Assembly (NCBI GenBank): GCA_016793565.1
Contig: JAEUMA010000249.1
Location: 1 to 8,494, forward strand
Length of the DNA stretch: 8,494 nucleotides
DNA from: Rhizobiaceae bacterium
GTDB taxonomy: Bacteria > Pseudomonadota > Alphaproteobacteria > Rhizobiales > Rhizobiaceae
Direction: 5' to 3'
Within the stretch, counting starts at the first letter, position 1. Each line of letters begins with the position of its first letter. Under the pieces are notes generated by a model. It did no database searches. It was given only the letters and a program-made list of their open reading frames with translations, and was not told the DNA's origin. The position numbers and the translations under genes are program-made. Positions 1-6,244 of this stretch are shown piece after piece.

Positions 1-148
1 GCACCCGCGTCTGGGCGATCTCCCTGATCCTGGCTTTGAGGTCGGCCTGCTCGCCGCGCTTCGACTTGTAGTGATAGAGCGACGTATCGATCCGGAACGT
101 CGCGCAGGCACGGCGGATCGACACCTTCCAATCCGCCCGGAAGGCGGC
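1..148 (-). pseudogene. IS3-family OrfB transposase fragment, N-terminal part
   Basis: Reading the minus strand from 148 down to 2 gives 49 open codons that continue past the left edge. The peptide begins AAFRADWKVSIRRACATF and goes on to YHYKSKRGEQADLKARIREI and AQTRV. This resembles the start of IS3-family OrfB transposases, where a pattern like 'VSIRRAC...YHYKSRR...LKxRIxEIxxTRVRYGYRR' forms the helix-turn-helix region ahead of the DDE catalytic domain. An in-frame TAG at 149-151 directly precedes the fragment, and no start codon or plausible OrfA is visible upstream. The copy therefore looks truncated or mutated, although OrfB is normally made by frameshifting from OrfA, so a missing start alone is not proof. 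The catalytic part, if present, lies outside the window. Family assignment is from recognition of the motif pattern and is moderately sure. Confidence 0.6.
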
Positions 149-160
149 CTAGTCGACCGG

Positions 161-182
161 CCCTCGTGGTCCAACCCGAGGG
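161..182. repeat. Short inverted repeat beside the transposase fragment
   Basis: CCCTCG at 161-166 is the exact reverse complement of CGAGGG at 177-182, with a 10-base loop. It lies between the transposase fragment and the IS21-like end. It could be part of an insertion-sequence terminus or a hairpin that limits readthrough into the element; neither can be decided from this copy alone. Confidence 0.3.
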
Positions 183-195
183 GTTCACTCCATGC

Positions 196-222
196 TGGGT
201 CAGCTCCCAGTGGAAATCAACA
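196..222 (-). mobile_element. Possible IS21-type terminal repeat remnant
   Basis: On the minus strand this stretch reads TGTTGATTTCCACTGGGAGC followed by TGACCCAG. A TGTTGATTTCCAnnnGGGAnnTGACCC pattern is what I recall from the terminal repeats of IS21-family elements in rhizobia. If so, the element's outer tip is at 222 and its body extended towards position 1, where an IS3-type fragment now sits, implying nesting or rearrangement. No IstA or IstB coding sequence is visible. The identification is from memory of the motif and is tentative. Confidence 0.35.
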
Positions 223-288
223 AGCAAAGCTTTCCCGATGACCTAACGATGCGGCGGGACCAAAATCGGCAACATCTCGCTTTCGGAA

Positions 289-312
289 GCCCCCCCCAAC
301 GCGGGGCGGGGC
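289..312. repeat. GC hairpin containing a C8 tract
   Basis: A run of eight C residues (290-297) is followed by the loop AACGC and then GGGGCGGGGC, giving a stem of nine G-C pairs with one bulged C at 307. No T-run follows on either strand, so it is not a typical intrinsic terminator. It may be a structural relic of an insertion element. Confidence 0.35.
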
Positions 313-496
313 AGCATTCTCTACTAGCGTCATTTATATCCAACGTGATCCGGCCCAGGCTCGGCCAGCCGTGGCGCGCTGATTATCCCGGCAATGCCGG
401 ACAGCACGACAACCAATGCCGCCAGCTACACCACTCGGTGGGACACCATCGTATACAAGCGCGCAGTGAATGATGAAAACACCGATACGAGTGGTT

Positions 497-520
497 TAGG
501 TCACCTAGCCGATTGACCTA
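497..520. repeat. Inverted repeat TAGGTCA / TGACCTA
   Basis: TAGGTCA (497-503) and TGACCTA (514-520) are perfect 7-base inverted arms separated by 10 bases. The repeat lies 55-78 bases past the 3' end of the tRNA gene. No T-run follows on the tRNA strand. It could be a hairpin ending tRNA transcription, a recombinase arm site, or chance. Confidence 0.3.
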
Positions 521-574
521 GAACCGCCCAGCTGCAGTCCCATAAGTCATTGATTTTATTAAACTAATAGGCGA

Positions 575-648
575 TGGCTGGGGAACCTGGATTCGAACCA
601 GGACTAACGGAGTCAGAGTCCGTGGGTCTACCGTTAACCTATTCCCCA
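575..648 (-). tRNA. tRNA-Gln (anticodon CUG)
   Basis: The minus strand folds into a complete 74-base tRNA including an encoded CCA. The acceptor stem TGGGGAA (648-642) pairs with TTCCCCA, followed by discriminator G and CCA (577-575). The D arm has GGT/ACC with an AACGGTAG-type loop. The anticodon stem ACGGA/TCCGT encloses the loop CTCTGAC, whose anticodon CTG is at plus positions 614-616 and reads CAG. The T arm is CCTGG-TTCGAAT-CCAGG. U at position 1 and G at position 73 are usual for bacterial glutamine tRNAs. It decodes glutamine codons during translation. Its 3' end points at the mobile-element remnants on the left, the typical side for integration. No clear promoter was identified between 649 and 720. 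Confidence 0.97.
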
Positions 649-779
649 GCATGCAGGTCGGCAACGCCTTGCCCGCCGTCCGAAACGGCGCCCTGCTCAC
701 AGTGGCGGCCTTGTATCACAAAGCCGGCGTCGATCAAGGCCCATTCGCCGCAGAAAGGGAAAGCCCGCGCTGAACTCAA

Positions 780-803
780 CGCCGCGGGGTGAAACACGCG
801 GCG
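780..803 (-). terminator. Possible terminator hairpin after the 99-residue gene
   Basis: CGCCGCG (780-786) and CGCGGCG (797-803) form a perfect 7-bp GC stem with a 10-base loop, starting 12 bases past the stop codon of the minus-strand gene. On that strand the following bases are TTGAGTTCAG, a weak U tract at best. Position and stability suggest a terminator; the poor U run keeps confidence low. Confidence 0.35.
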
Positions 804-815
804 GCGGGCCCCGTC

Positions 816-1115
816 TCAGTCGGTCTTGCCACCGCGAATCATCCTGAAGGGAACTGCGACGGCCGCCTTGCCGGCGCGCAGGTCTTCGAGCAGGCGCAGG
901 GCAGCGTCATAGGTTCGGCGCGTCTCGGCATCGAATGTCTCGGCACGTCCTTGGCGAAGCTGCGCGGCGATCGCGTCGACGATCTCCTCGTTGAACATCC
1001 TGCGGTCGATGGTCGCGCCGTCGCAGAGCGCCGCCATGACGCGGCCGAACACCTGCTCGAATGCCAGCATCGAACCCTGCAAGCGGATCAGCCTGTCGTC
1101 CATGCCCGGCGCCAT
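816..1115 (-). CDS. Hypothetical 99-residue helical protein
   Basis: I do not recognise this protein family. The frame is open to 1316, but the start chosen is the ATG at 1115-1113. A GGAGG (minus strand, plus positions 1126-1122) sits six bases before it, whereas the longer frame has no such signal and its extra N-terminus is arginine-rich and low-quality. A second ATG four codons later (1103-1101) is less well spaced. The product is soluble-looking and mostly helical: MDDRLIRLQGSMLAFEQVFG near the start, then alternating charged and hydrophobic helices, ending in a basic tail RMIRGGKTD. There is no signal peptide, membrane segment, Cys/His metal cluster or obvious DNA-binding motif. It is transcribed divergently from the hydantoinase operon and away from it, so a functional link is not implied. 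Codon use looks native to the GC-rich host. Confidence 0.65.
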   Translation of the reverse strand: MAPGMDDRLIRLQGSMLAFEQVFGRVMAALCDGATIDRRMFNEEIVDAIAAQLRQGRAETFDAETRRTYDAALRLLEDLRAGKAAVAVPFRMIRGGKTD

Positions 1116-1121
1116 CGCCGT

Positions 1122-1126
1122 CCTCC
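1122..1126 (-). promoter_or_regulatory. Ribosome binding site of the 99-residue gene
   Basis: Minus strand GGAGG lies six bases before the ATG at 1115. It decides the start codon and shortens the gene by 67 codons compared with the longest open frame. Confidence 0.7.
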
Positions 1127-1301
1127 GCCTCTCGACCCACCGTGCCGCGCGAGCGACTAGCGCCCCGCTTCGCCCTCTATCTAGGGATTCCTGAGCAAAA
1201 CGGGAGTCCGTTTGCGACAGCGGCGCCGCATCCTCACCGATGAACCTCCGGGAACGGACGTGCCGCGCAGCCGCGAATCCCGTCGCGCGAGCAAATTCGC
1301 C

Positions 1302-1330
1302 TTGACTGATATTCATATTTGATCAAATTT
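1302..1330 (+). promoter_or_regulatory. Putative promoter of the hydantoinase-transport operon
   Basis: TTGACT (1302-1307) closely matches a sigma-70 -35 element and begins a sharply AT-rich island in otherwise GC-rich DNA. At 17 bases spacing the -10 position is AAATTT (1325-1330), which is a poor match. CATATT (1314-1319) looks more like a -10 but lacks a good -35 at normal distance. Promoter location is therefore likely, but the exact elements are uncertain. The transcript would have an untranslated leader of roughly 40 bases before the ATG at 1379. Confidence 0.4.
1317..1328. promoter_or_regulatory. Candidate operator palindrome ATTTGATCAAAT
   Basis: A perfect 12-bp palindrome overlaps the presumed -10 region and lies 51 bases upstream of the hyuB-like start. 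Its size and AT/GATC core resemble operators bound by dimeric winged-helix repressors such as GntR/FCD proteins, which commonly control catabolic ABC-transport operons. No regulator gene is inside the window, so the binding protein is unknown. Position fits repression by blocking RNA polymerase. Confidence 0.4.
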
Positions 1331-1369
1331 GCGACGCATCACAGCCGCCGACTGCGCGATCAGCAGCAC

Positions 1370-1373
1370 AGGA
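1370..1373 (+). promoter_or_regulatory. Ribosome binding site fixing the hyuB-like start
   Basis: AGGA at 1370-1373 lies five bases before ATG 1379. The frame is open further upstream to a TTG at 1319, but that codon lies inside the palindrome and has no ribosome binding site, so the ATG is preferred. Confidence 0.6.
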
Positions 1374-1378
1374 CTTCA

Positions 1379-3172
1379 ATGACCGAGACCGAACCAGTCC
1401 AGCCGGACTTCGATCCCATGCTTCTAGCGGTTTTGTCGAACCGCATGGAGTCGATAGTACGCGAAATGTCGAACATCGTGAAGAAGGCGAGCCGTTCGAC
1501 CGCGATCACCAATGCGCGCGACTTCTCGTGCGGACTGCTGACATTTGATCATCGTTTGATCTGCGTCGAGGAGGCCATGCCGGTGCACGTCACGGCGATG
1601 GACCTGACCACGCGGCCGGTCACCGATCTGTTCGACGACATCGCCGAGGGCGACGGCTATTTCTCCAACAGCCCCTATTTCGGCGGCACCCACCATGCCG
1701 ACATGACGTTGTGCGTGCCGGTCTGTCTGGATGGCGAGCCGATGTTCTGGACGGTAGCGCGCTCCCACCACGCCGACACCGGCGCGCATATCCCGACCAC
1801 GATGGACGCCTATATGCGCAACGTCTACGAGGAGGGCATGCACATCCCGGTCGTGCGCTTCCAAGAGAAGTACAAGGACCGCGAAGACCTCATCCGCTGG
1901 TGCCGGCAGAACATCCGCGAAAGCCATGTCTGGTACGGCGACTACTGCGCCCAGGTCGGTGCCTGCCGTACCGCCGAGACGCGGCTTAAGGAACTCGGCC
2001 AGCGTTACGGGCGCGCTACGCTGAAGGCGTTCATCGAGGCCTGGATGGACTACGGCCGCCGCCGCACGAGGGCAGCGATCGCTGCGCTGCCGGCCGGCAC
2101 GCTGAGCTGGACGGCGCGGCACGACCCGGTGCCAGGCATCGCCGAGGACGGTGTCGAGGTGACGGCCAAGGTGACCATCGATCCGGCCGCCGGCAAGATC
2201 ACCGTGGACATGCGCGACAACCCGGACTGCGTCGAGGGCGGCATCAACCTTTCGGAGGCATGCGCCACCGGGGCAGCGCGAATCGGCGTGTTCTACAACC
2301 TCGACCCCTCGCTGCCGCACAATGACGGTTCGGCGAGCTGTGTCGAGGTTCTGCTGCGCGACGGCTGCATCGTCGGGCGGCCGTCCTTCCCGGTCGGCAC
2401 GTCCAATGCCACGATGGGCGTGAGCGACCGCGTGATCAATGCCGTGATGTGCGCCTTCACGCAGCTCGGGCAGCCCTTCGGCCTCGCCGAGGGCGGCACC
2501 GAATTCGGCGCCGGCATGGGCGTGATGGCCGGAACCGACACGCGCTCGGGTACCGCGCGCCCGTTCGTCAACATGGTGTTCTTCGGCCTTTCGACCGGGC
2601 CGGGGCTCGCCGGCCACGACGGCTGGCTCACCTATGAAGGTCCCGGCGGAGGCGGTGTTCTGGCGCTCGACCAGATCGAGATCGACGAAATGACCTATCC
2701 GCTGCTGGTCGAGGAGCGCAAGGTCGCGCCGGACTCGCTCGGCATGGGCGAATGGAACGGCGCACCCGCCATGCAGGGACGCTACCGTTCGCTGTCGGGC
2801 GAGGTCAGCCTCTCCTACTGCAGCGACGGCGACATCAACGCACCGCGCGGCGTGTTCGGCGGCCGTGGCGGCAGCCGGGCGCTCAACGCCACCATCGGCA
2901 CGGACGGTGTGCAGCACGCGCTGCCCGGTTTCTACATGGGCACCGTGAAGCCCGAGGACAAAGTGGTGTTCCGCACCGTTTCGGGCGGCGGCTACGGCGA
3001 TCCCATGAAGCGCGACGCCGCCCGCGTGGCGCGCGACGCCGACCGCGGCTGGATCGCCCGCGAAACAGCGCGCGACGTATACGGCGTATCCCTGAAACTG
3101 GGCCCGAACGGCCTCGACCATCTTGTGGACGAGGACGAGACGGCGAAACTGCGTGCGCGGGTGACGGCGTGA
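1379..3172 (+). CDS. HyuB-like hydantoinase B/oxoprolinase family subunit
   Basis: This 597-residue cytoplasmic protein belongs to the HyuB/hydantoinase B family, found with HyuA-type partners in ATP-dependent N-methylhydantoinases, 5-oxoprolinases and acetone carboxylases. Length fits the stand-alone HyuB class. Visible family features are YFSNSPYFGGTHHADMT (94-110), SHHADTGAHIP (129-139), a glycine-rich region near 408-428, GGRGGSR (494-500) and the C-terminal signature SGGGYGDP (535-542). His130, Asp133 and His155 form an HxxD plus distal His pattern with the spacing I recall for the Mn ligands of acetone carboxylase, so a metal site is likely. The gene overlaps the HyuA-like gene by four bases (GTGA), so the two subunits should be made together. 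In many clusters hyuA comes first; here it is second. The family is sure. The reaction (ring opening of a hydantoin, lactam or similar cyclic amide versus a carboxylation) is not determined, and the transporter downstream suggests an imported substrate. Confidence 0.93.
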   Translation: MTETEPVQPDFDPMLLAVLSNRMESIVREMSNIVKKASRSTAITNARDFSCGLLTFDHRLICVEEAMPVHVTAMDLTTRPVTDLFDDIAEGDGYFSNSPYFGGTHHADMTLCVPVCLDGEPMFWTVARSHHADTGAHIPTTMDAYMRNVYEEGMHIPVVRFQEKYKDREDLIRWCRQNIRESHVWYGDYCAQVGACRTAETRLKELGQRYGRATLKAFIEAWMDYGRRRTRAAIAALPAGTLSWTARHDPVPGIAEDGVEVTAKVTIDPAAGKITVDMRDNPDCVEGGINLSEACATGAARIGVFYNLDPSLPHNDGSASCVEVLLRDGCIVGRPSFPVGTSNATMGVSDRVINAVMCAFTQLGQPFGLAEGGTEFGAGMGVMAGTDTRSGTARPFVNMVFFGLSTGPGLAGHDGWLTYEGPGGGGVLALDQIEIDEMTYPLLVEERKVAPDSLGMGEWNGAPAMQGRYRSLSGEVSLSYCSDGDINAPRGVFGGRGGSRALNATIGTDGVQHALPGFYMGTVKPEDKVVFRTVSGGGYGDPMKRDAARVARDADRGWIARETARDVYGVSLKLGPNGLDHLVDEDETAKLRARVTA

Positions 3173-5235
3173 CCTACCGGATTGGCATCGACATCGGCGG
3201 AACCTTCACGGACTGCGTCATCCATGCACCCGGCGCCGCTCCCATCATAGTCAAGAGCCCGTCGACCCCCGGCGATTTTTCGCAAGGCTTCATGAACGTG
3301 CTCAGCGTGGCGGCCCAGCGACTGGGGCTGAGCCGGGACGCTCTTTTGCGACAGGTCGACGCCATCGTCCATGGCACGACCATTTCCACCAACGCGCTGG
3401 TGACGCGCAACACCGCCGAGACCGGCCTGATCGCTACGCGCGGGCATCCCGACGTGCTGACGCTGCGCGAGGCTCCGCGCAAGCGGCCGTGGAACTGGAA
3501 GATCGACTACCCGGAGCCTTACGTTCCGCGCAGCAGGACGTTCGAGGTGGGCGGGCGCTTCGATTCGGCCGGCAACGAGGTCGAGCCGCTCGACGAAGGC
3601 GACGTCCGCCGCGCTGCCGCAGCGATGCGGCAGGCCGGCCTGAAGGCCATCGCCGTCAGCCTGCTGTGGTCATTCGTCAATCCCGCGCACGAACTGCGGG
3701 TCGCGGAAATCCTGGCGGAAGAATGCCCGGGCGTGCCGGTCAGCCTGGGGCATCAGGTCAACCCTATCCCCCGTGAATACCGGCGCACCATCGCCACCGC
3801 CATCGATGCCTCTCTGCGGCCGGTCGTCAGCGACTACATGGACCGTCTGACGCGTGCACTGGACGCGGGCGGCTTCTCCGGGCGTCTGCTGATCGCCAAT
3901 TGTGCCGGCGGCATGATGCCTCCGGAAGAAATCACCGCGTTCCCGATCCAGTCTGTGATGTCAGGCCCGACGCTGGCGCCCGTTGCCGCGCGGCACGCGG
4001 CCCCCGGACGCGACGTGATCGTCGCCGACATGGGCGGCACCACCTTCGACGTGGCAGCGATCCGCGGCGGGCAGATCCTGGTGACGCCCGAAGCGATGAT
4101 CTACGAGCACGACATGCTCGGCCTGCCCAAGGTCGACGTGCGCTCGGTGGGCGCGGGCGGCGGCTCGATCGCCTGGGTCGACGGCGGCGGCCTACTGCAT
4201 GTCGGGCCCCAGAGCGCCGGCGCGCGGCCGGGGCCGGCCTGCTACGGCGCGGGCGGGACCGAGGCGACCGTGACCGACGCCAACATCGTGCTCGGCATTA
4301 TCGATCCCGACTTCTTCCTCGGCGGCAAGATCAGGCTCGACCAGGCGAAGGCGGAAGAGGCGGTTGCGCGCGTGGCCGCAAAGCTCGGCCTCGGCCTGCG
4401 GGAAACCGCCTTCGCCATCCACACCACCGCCAATCACAACATGATCGGGGCGATCGAGGACATCACCGTCAACGAGGGGCTCAATCCGCGCGACAGCCTG
4501 ATCGTCACCGGCGGCGGCGCGACGGGCTGCCACATCGCCGGCATGGCGGACGCGCTCGGCCTGCCGCAATTCATGGTACCTCGGCTCTCCGCCGGCCTCA
4601 GCGCGCATGGCGGCCTGGTCTCGGACATTCGCTGGCAGGTCTCGGCCAGCGCCTACACCGACAGCGAAAGCTTCGCGGTCGAGCGCGTGAACCAGACGCT
4701 CGACGATCTCGCCCGGCGCTGCCGCGGCTTCCTGGACCGCGCCGCGGTGCCGCAATCTGCCCGCCGCCTCGACCCGGCCTTTCTCGGCCGGTACCAGTAT
4801 CAGTCTTGGGAGATCGAGGTTCCGTTCGATCTGCCGGCCGGCGGCGCACTCTCGCAGGCCGACCTGCCGGCGCTGACGGCAGCCTTCCACGCCATGCACA
4901 AGCGCATCTACGGCATCTCCGACGAAGGCAACATGGTGGAATTCGTGACCTGGAAGATGACGGCCGTCGGACGCACCGACCCCGCGCCGGCGCCCGGACA
5001 GCCCGAACCGTCCGATGGGTTGGCGGCACCTGCGCCGAAATCGCGGCGGCCCGTCTATCTGGGCCCCGACACCGGCCTCGTCGATGCGCCGGTCTATGCG
5101 GGCACAGACTGCGCCGGCGGACGTCCGGTCGCGGGCCCTGCCCTCATCGAGGAAGAGACCATGACGCTTCTGCTGCTGCCGGACATGACGGCGCGCACCG
5201 ATGCCGACGGCAACTACTGGATCAACCGCAACTGA
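3169..5235 (+). CDS. HyuA-like hydantoinase A/oxoprolinase family subunit
   Basis: This 688-residue protein is the ATP-binding partner of the HyuB-like subunit. The start is GTG at 3169, which overlaps the preceding stop as GTGA and puts the conserved N-terminus YRIGIDIGGTFTD at the start of the protein. The same frame is open upstream into the hyuB-like gene, but that part is a shadow. Seen in order: an actin-like phosphate loop DIGGTFTD (8-15), HGTT (68-71), RKRPWNWK (104-111) and PEPYVPR (115-121) in the Hydantoinase_N-type region, NPIPREYRRT (198-207), then in the Hydantoinase_A-type region SGPTLAPVAA (265-274), a second phosphate loop DMGGTTFD (287-294), GAGGGSIA (328-335), RPGPACYG (353-360), TVTDANIVLG (367-376) and GGGATG (448-453). 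Such subunits use ATP to phosphorylate the substrate or an intermediate for the HyuB-type subunit. Length and motifs look intact. No acetone-carboxylase gamma subunit follows, favouring a hydantoinase/oxoprolinase-type role; the substrate is unknown. Confidence 0.94.
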   Translation: MTYRIGIDIGGTFTDCVIHAPGAAPIIVKSPSTPGDFSQGFMNVLSVAAQRLGLSRDALLRQVDAIVHGTTISTNALVTRNTAETGLIATRGHPDVLTLREAPRKRPWNWKIDYPEPYVPRSRTFEVGGRFDSAGNEVEPLDEGDVRRAAAAMRQAGLKAIAVSLLWSFVNPAHELRVAEILAEECPGVPVSLGHQVNPIPREYRRTIATAIDASLRPVVSDYMDRLTRALDAGGFSGRLLIANCAGGMMPPEEITAFPIQSVMSGPTLAPVAARHAAPGRDVIVADMGGTTFDVAAIRGGQILVTPEAMIYEHDMLGLPKVDVRSVGAGGGSIAWVDGGGLLHVGPQSAGARPGPACYGAGGTEATVTDANIVLGIIDPDFFLGGKIRLDQAKAEEAVARVAAKLGLGLRETAFAIHTTANHNMIGAIEDITVNEGLNPRDSLIVTGGGATGCHIAGMADALGLPQFMVPRLSAGLSAHGGLVSDIRWQVSASAYTDSESFAVERVNQTLDDLARRCRGFLDRAAVPQSARRLDPAFLGRYQYQSWEIEVPFDLPAGGALSQADLPALTAAFHAMHKRIYGISDEGNMVEFVTWKMTAVGRTDPAPAPGQPEPSDGLAAPAPKSRRPVYLGPDTGLVDAPVYAGTDCAGGRPVAGPALIEEETMTLLLLPDMTARTDADGNYWINRN

Positions 5236-5250
5236 ACGCTCAACCAGAAA

Positions 5251-5257
5251 AGAGGGA
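5251..5257 (+). promoter_or_regulatory. Strong ribosome binding site of the binding-protein gene
   Basis: AGAGGGA sits six bases before ATG 5264 in the only true gap of the operon (28 bases). It decides the start over an upstream in-frame ATG at 5201 that lies inside the HyuA-like gene. An independent strong site fits the need for more binding protein than membrane components. Confidence 0.6.
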
Positions 5258-5263
5258 ACCAAC

Positions 5264-6244
5264 ATGACCAGAATTATGCAGACGGTGGCCGCGGGCCTTT
5301 TCGCGGGCGTGGCTTTTACGGGCGCAAGCAGCGCCGCCGACCTTTCGGGCAAGCACATCATCCTCGTGACCTGCGGTCCCTCCAATCCGTGGTGCAAGAC
5401 CTTCAACGACCGCATCGTCTCGGTGCTGAAGGACACCAACGTCAAACTGACGGTGCTCGAGAACGATCTCGACCCCGTGCAGGTGAACCAGCAGGTGGCG
5501 CAGGCCGTGGCCGAGGCGCCCGACCTGCTCATGGTCGAGCCGGCGGACGACAAGTCGCTGATCGGCGCGATCAAGAAAGCCAAGGCCGCCGGCGTCAACG
5601 TCATGTACATGGACAGCCCGGCCGACCCGGCGATCATGGACGACATCGCGCTGCAGGTGGTGGCCGATAACTACGCCCTCGGCAAGTTCGCCGGCGAGAA
5701 CATCGTCGAGGCGCTGAAGGCGCAGGGCAAGACGGAGGCCAACGTCATCTCCATCACCGGCTCGGCGGGCACGGCGATGGTGTCGGAACGCCAGCGCGGC
5801 TTCATGGAAGCGATGGCGGCCGCCCCCGAATACAAGGTCGTGGAAATTCAGGCCACCGCCTGGGATCCGGTCGAGAGCGGCCGCATCGCCCAGCAGCTCT
5901 TCGCTAAATATGCCAGCCAGGGCGGCATCCAGGCGGTGCGCGCCGACGCCGACTACATGGCCATTCCGGTCATCGAGGCGGCGCGCCAGGCCGGGCTCAA
6001 GGTGGGCGGCGCCGACGGGCTGGTCGTGTCGGGCTCCACCTGCACGCCGGAAGGCATCGCCGCCATCAAGGCGGGCGACATGGTCGGCACCGCGACCGCT
6101 GACGCCTGGACGCAGGGCCTCGCCAGCGCCGAGGCCGCCGTCAAGTTCCTGACCGGCGAGCAGACGGAGAAGACCGTGCTGGTGCCCGAATTCCGGGTTA
6201 CCGCGAAGAACGTCGACGAATTCGCGGAAACCTGCGGCAAGTGA
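5264..6244 (+). CDS. Sugar-type ABC transporter substrate-binding protein
   Basis: This is a 326-residue periplasmic binding protein of the ribose/galactose-binding type (Peripla_BP_4-like fold). Residues 1-24 form a Sec signal peptide: a short basic start, a hydrophobic core AAGLFAGVAF and a likely cut at SSA-AD, with no lipobox. The mature chain begins the first lobe with HIILVTCGPSNPWCKTF (31-47), continues with PDLLMVEPADDKSLIGAI (86-103) and VNVMYMDSP (111-119), then crosses to the second lobe with NVISITGSAGTAMVSERQRG (160-179) and VGTATADAWTQG (274-285). It captures the substrate and delivers it to the permease encoded downstream. Four cysteines (37, 44, 260, 324) could form two disulfides in the periplasm. 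The gene overlaps the ATPase gene by four bases. The fold is typical of sugar binders, but the enzyme neighbours suggest a non-sugar ligand may be bound. Confidence 0.92.
   Translation: MTRIMQTVAAGLFAGVAFTGASSAADLSGKHIILVTCGPSNPWCKTFNDRIVSVLKDTNVKLTVLENDLDPVQVNQQVAQAVAEAPDLLMVEPADDKSLIGAIKKAKAAGVNVMYMDSPADPAIMDDIALQVVADNYALGKFAGENIVEALKAQGKTEANVISITGSAGTAMVSERQRGFMEAMAAAPEYKVVEIQATAWDPVESGRIAQQLFAKYASQGGIQAVRADADYMAIPVIEAARQAGLKVGGADGLVVSGSTCTPEGIAAIKAGDMVGTATADAWTQGLASAEAAVKFLTGEQTEKTVLVPEFRVTAKNVDEFAETCGK

Larger units (their letters stand above)
223..574. other. Intergenic stretch without a convincing gene
   Basis: About 350 bases between the IS21-like end and the tRNA gene. Open frames here are short, lack ribosome binding sites, and encode low-complexity or unfamiliar peptides, so none is called. 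What it holds is a C8 tract inside a G/C hairpin at 289-312, an inverted repeat at 497-520, and an AT-rich patch at about 541-570 just past the tRNA 3' end. Its less GC-biased composition compared with the operon fits degraded mobile-element DNA, but no recognisable phage or integrase sequence was seen. Confidence 0.5.

Noticed and set aside
192..473. 93-codon plus-strand frame
   Set aside because: It begins inside the IS21-like end, has no ribosome binding site and gives no recognisable protein.
574..792. Short plus-strand frame beginning MAGEPGFEPG
   Set aside because: This is the well-known spurious peptide from translating the antisense of a tRNA gene.
1319..1378. TTG start 20 codons upstream for the hyuB-like gene
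   Set aside because: It lies in the palindrome, lacks a ribosome binding site, and the extension MIKFATHHSRRLRDQQHRTS is not family-like.
1424..3121. Long minus-strand open frame (565 codons) across the hyuB-like gene
   Set aside because: It mirrors the GC-biased codons of the real gene, is rich in Ala/Arg/Val/His without domain motifs, and conflicts with a clear HyuB protein on the other strand.
2752..3168. N-terminal extension of the HyuA-like frame
   Set aside because: The extra 139 codons lie inside the hyuB-like gene and are Arg-rich; the conserved HyuA start coincides with GTG 3169.
1379..5235. Acetone carboxylase genes
   Set aside because: The order and sizes (597 and 688 residues) fit hydantoinase/oxoprolinase subunits better, and no gamma-subunit gene is adjacent.
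3900..5267. Arg-rich plus-strand frame within the HyuA-like gene
   Set aside because: A frame-shifted reading of the HyuA-like gene with composition typical of a shadow.
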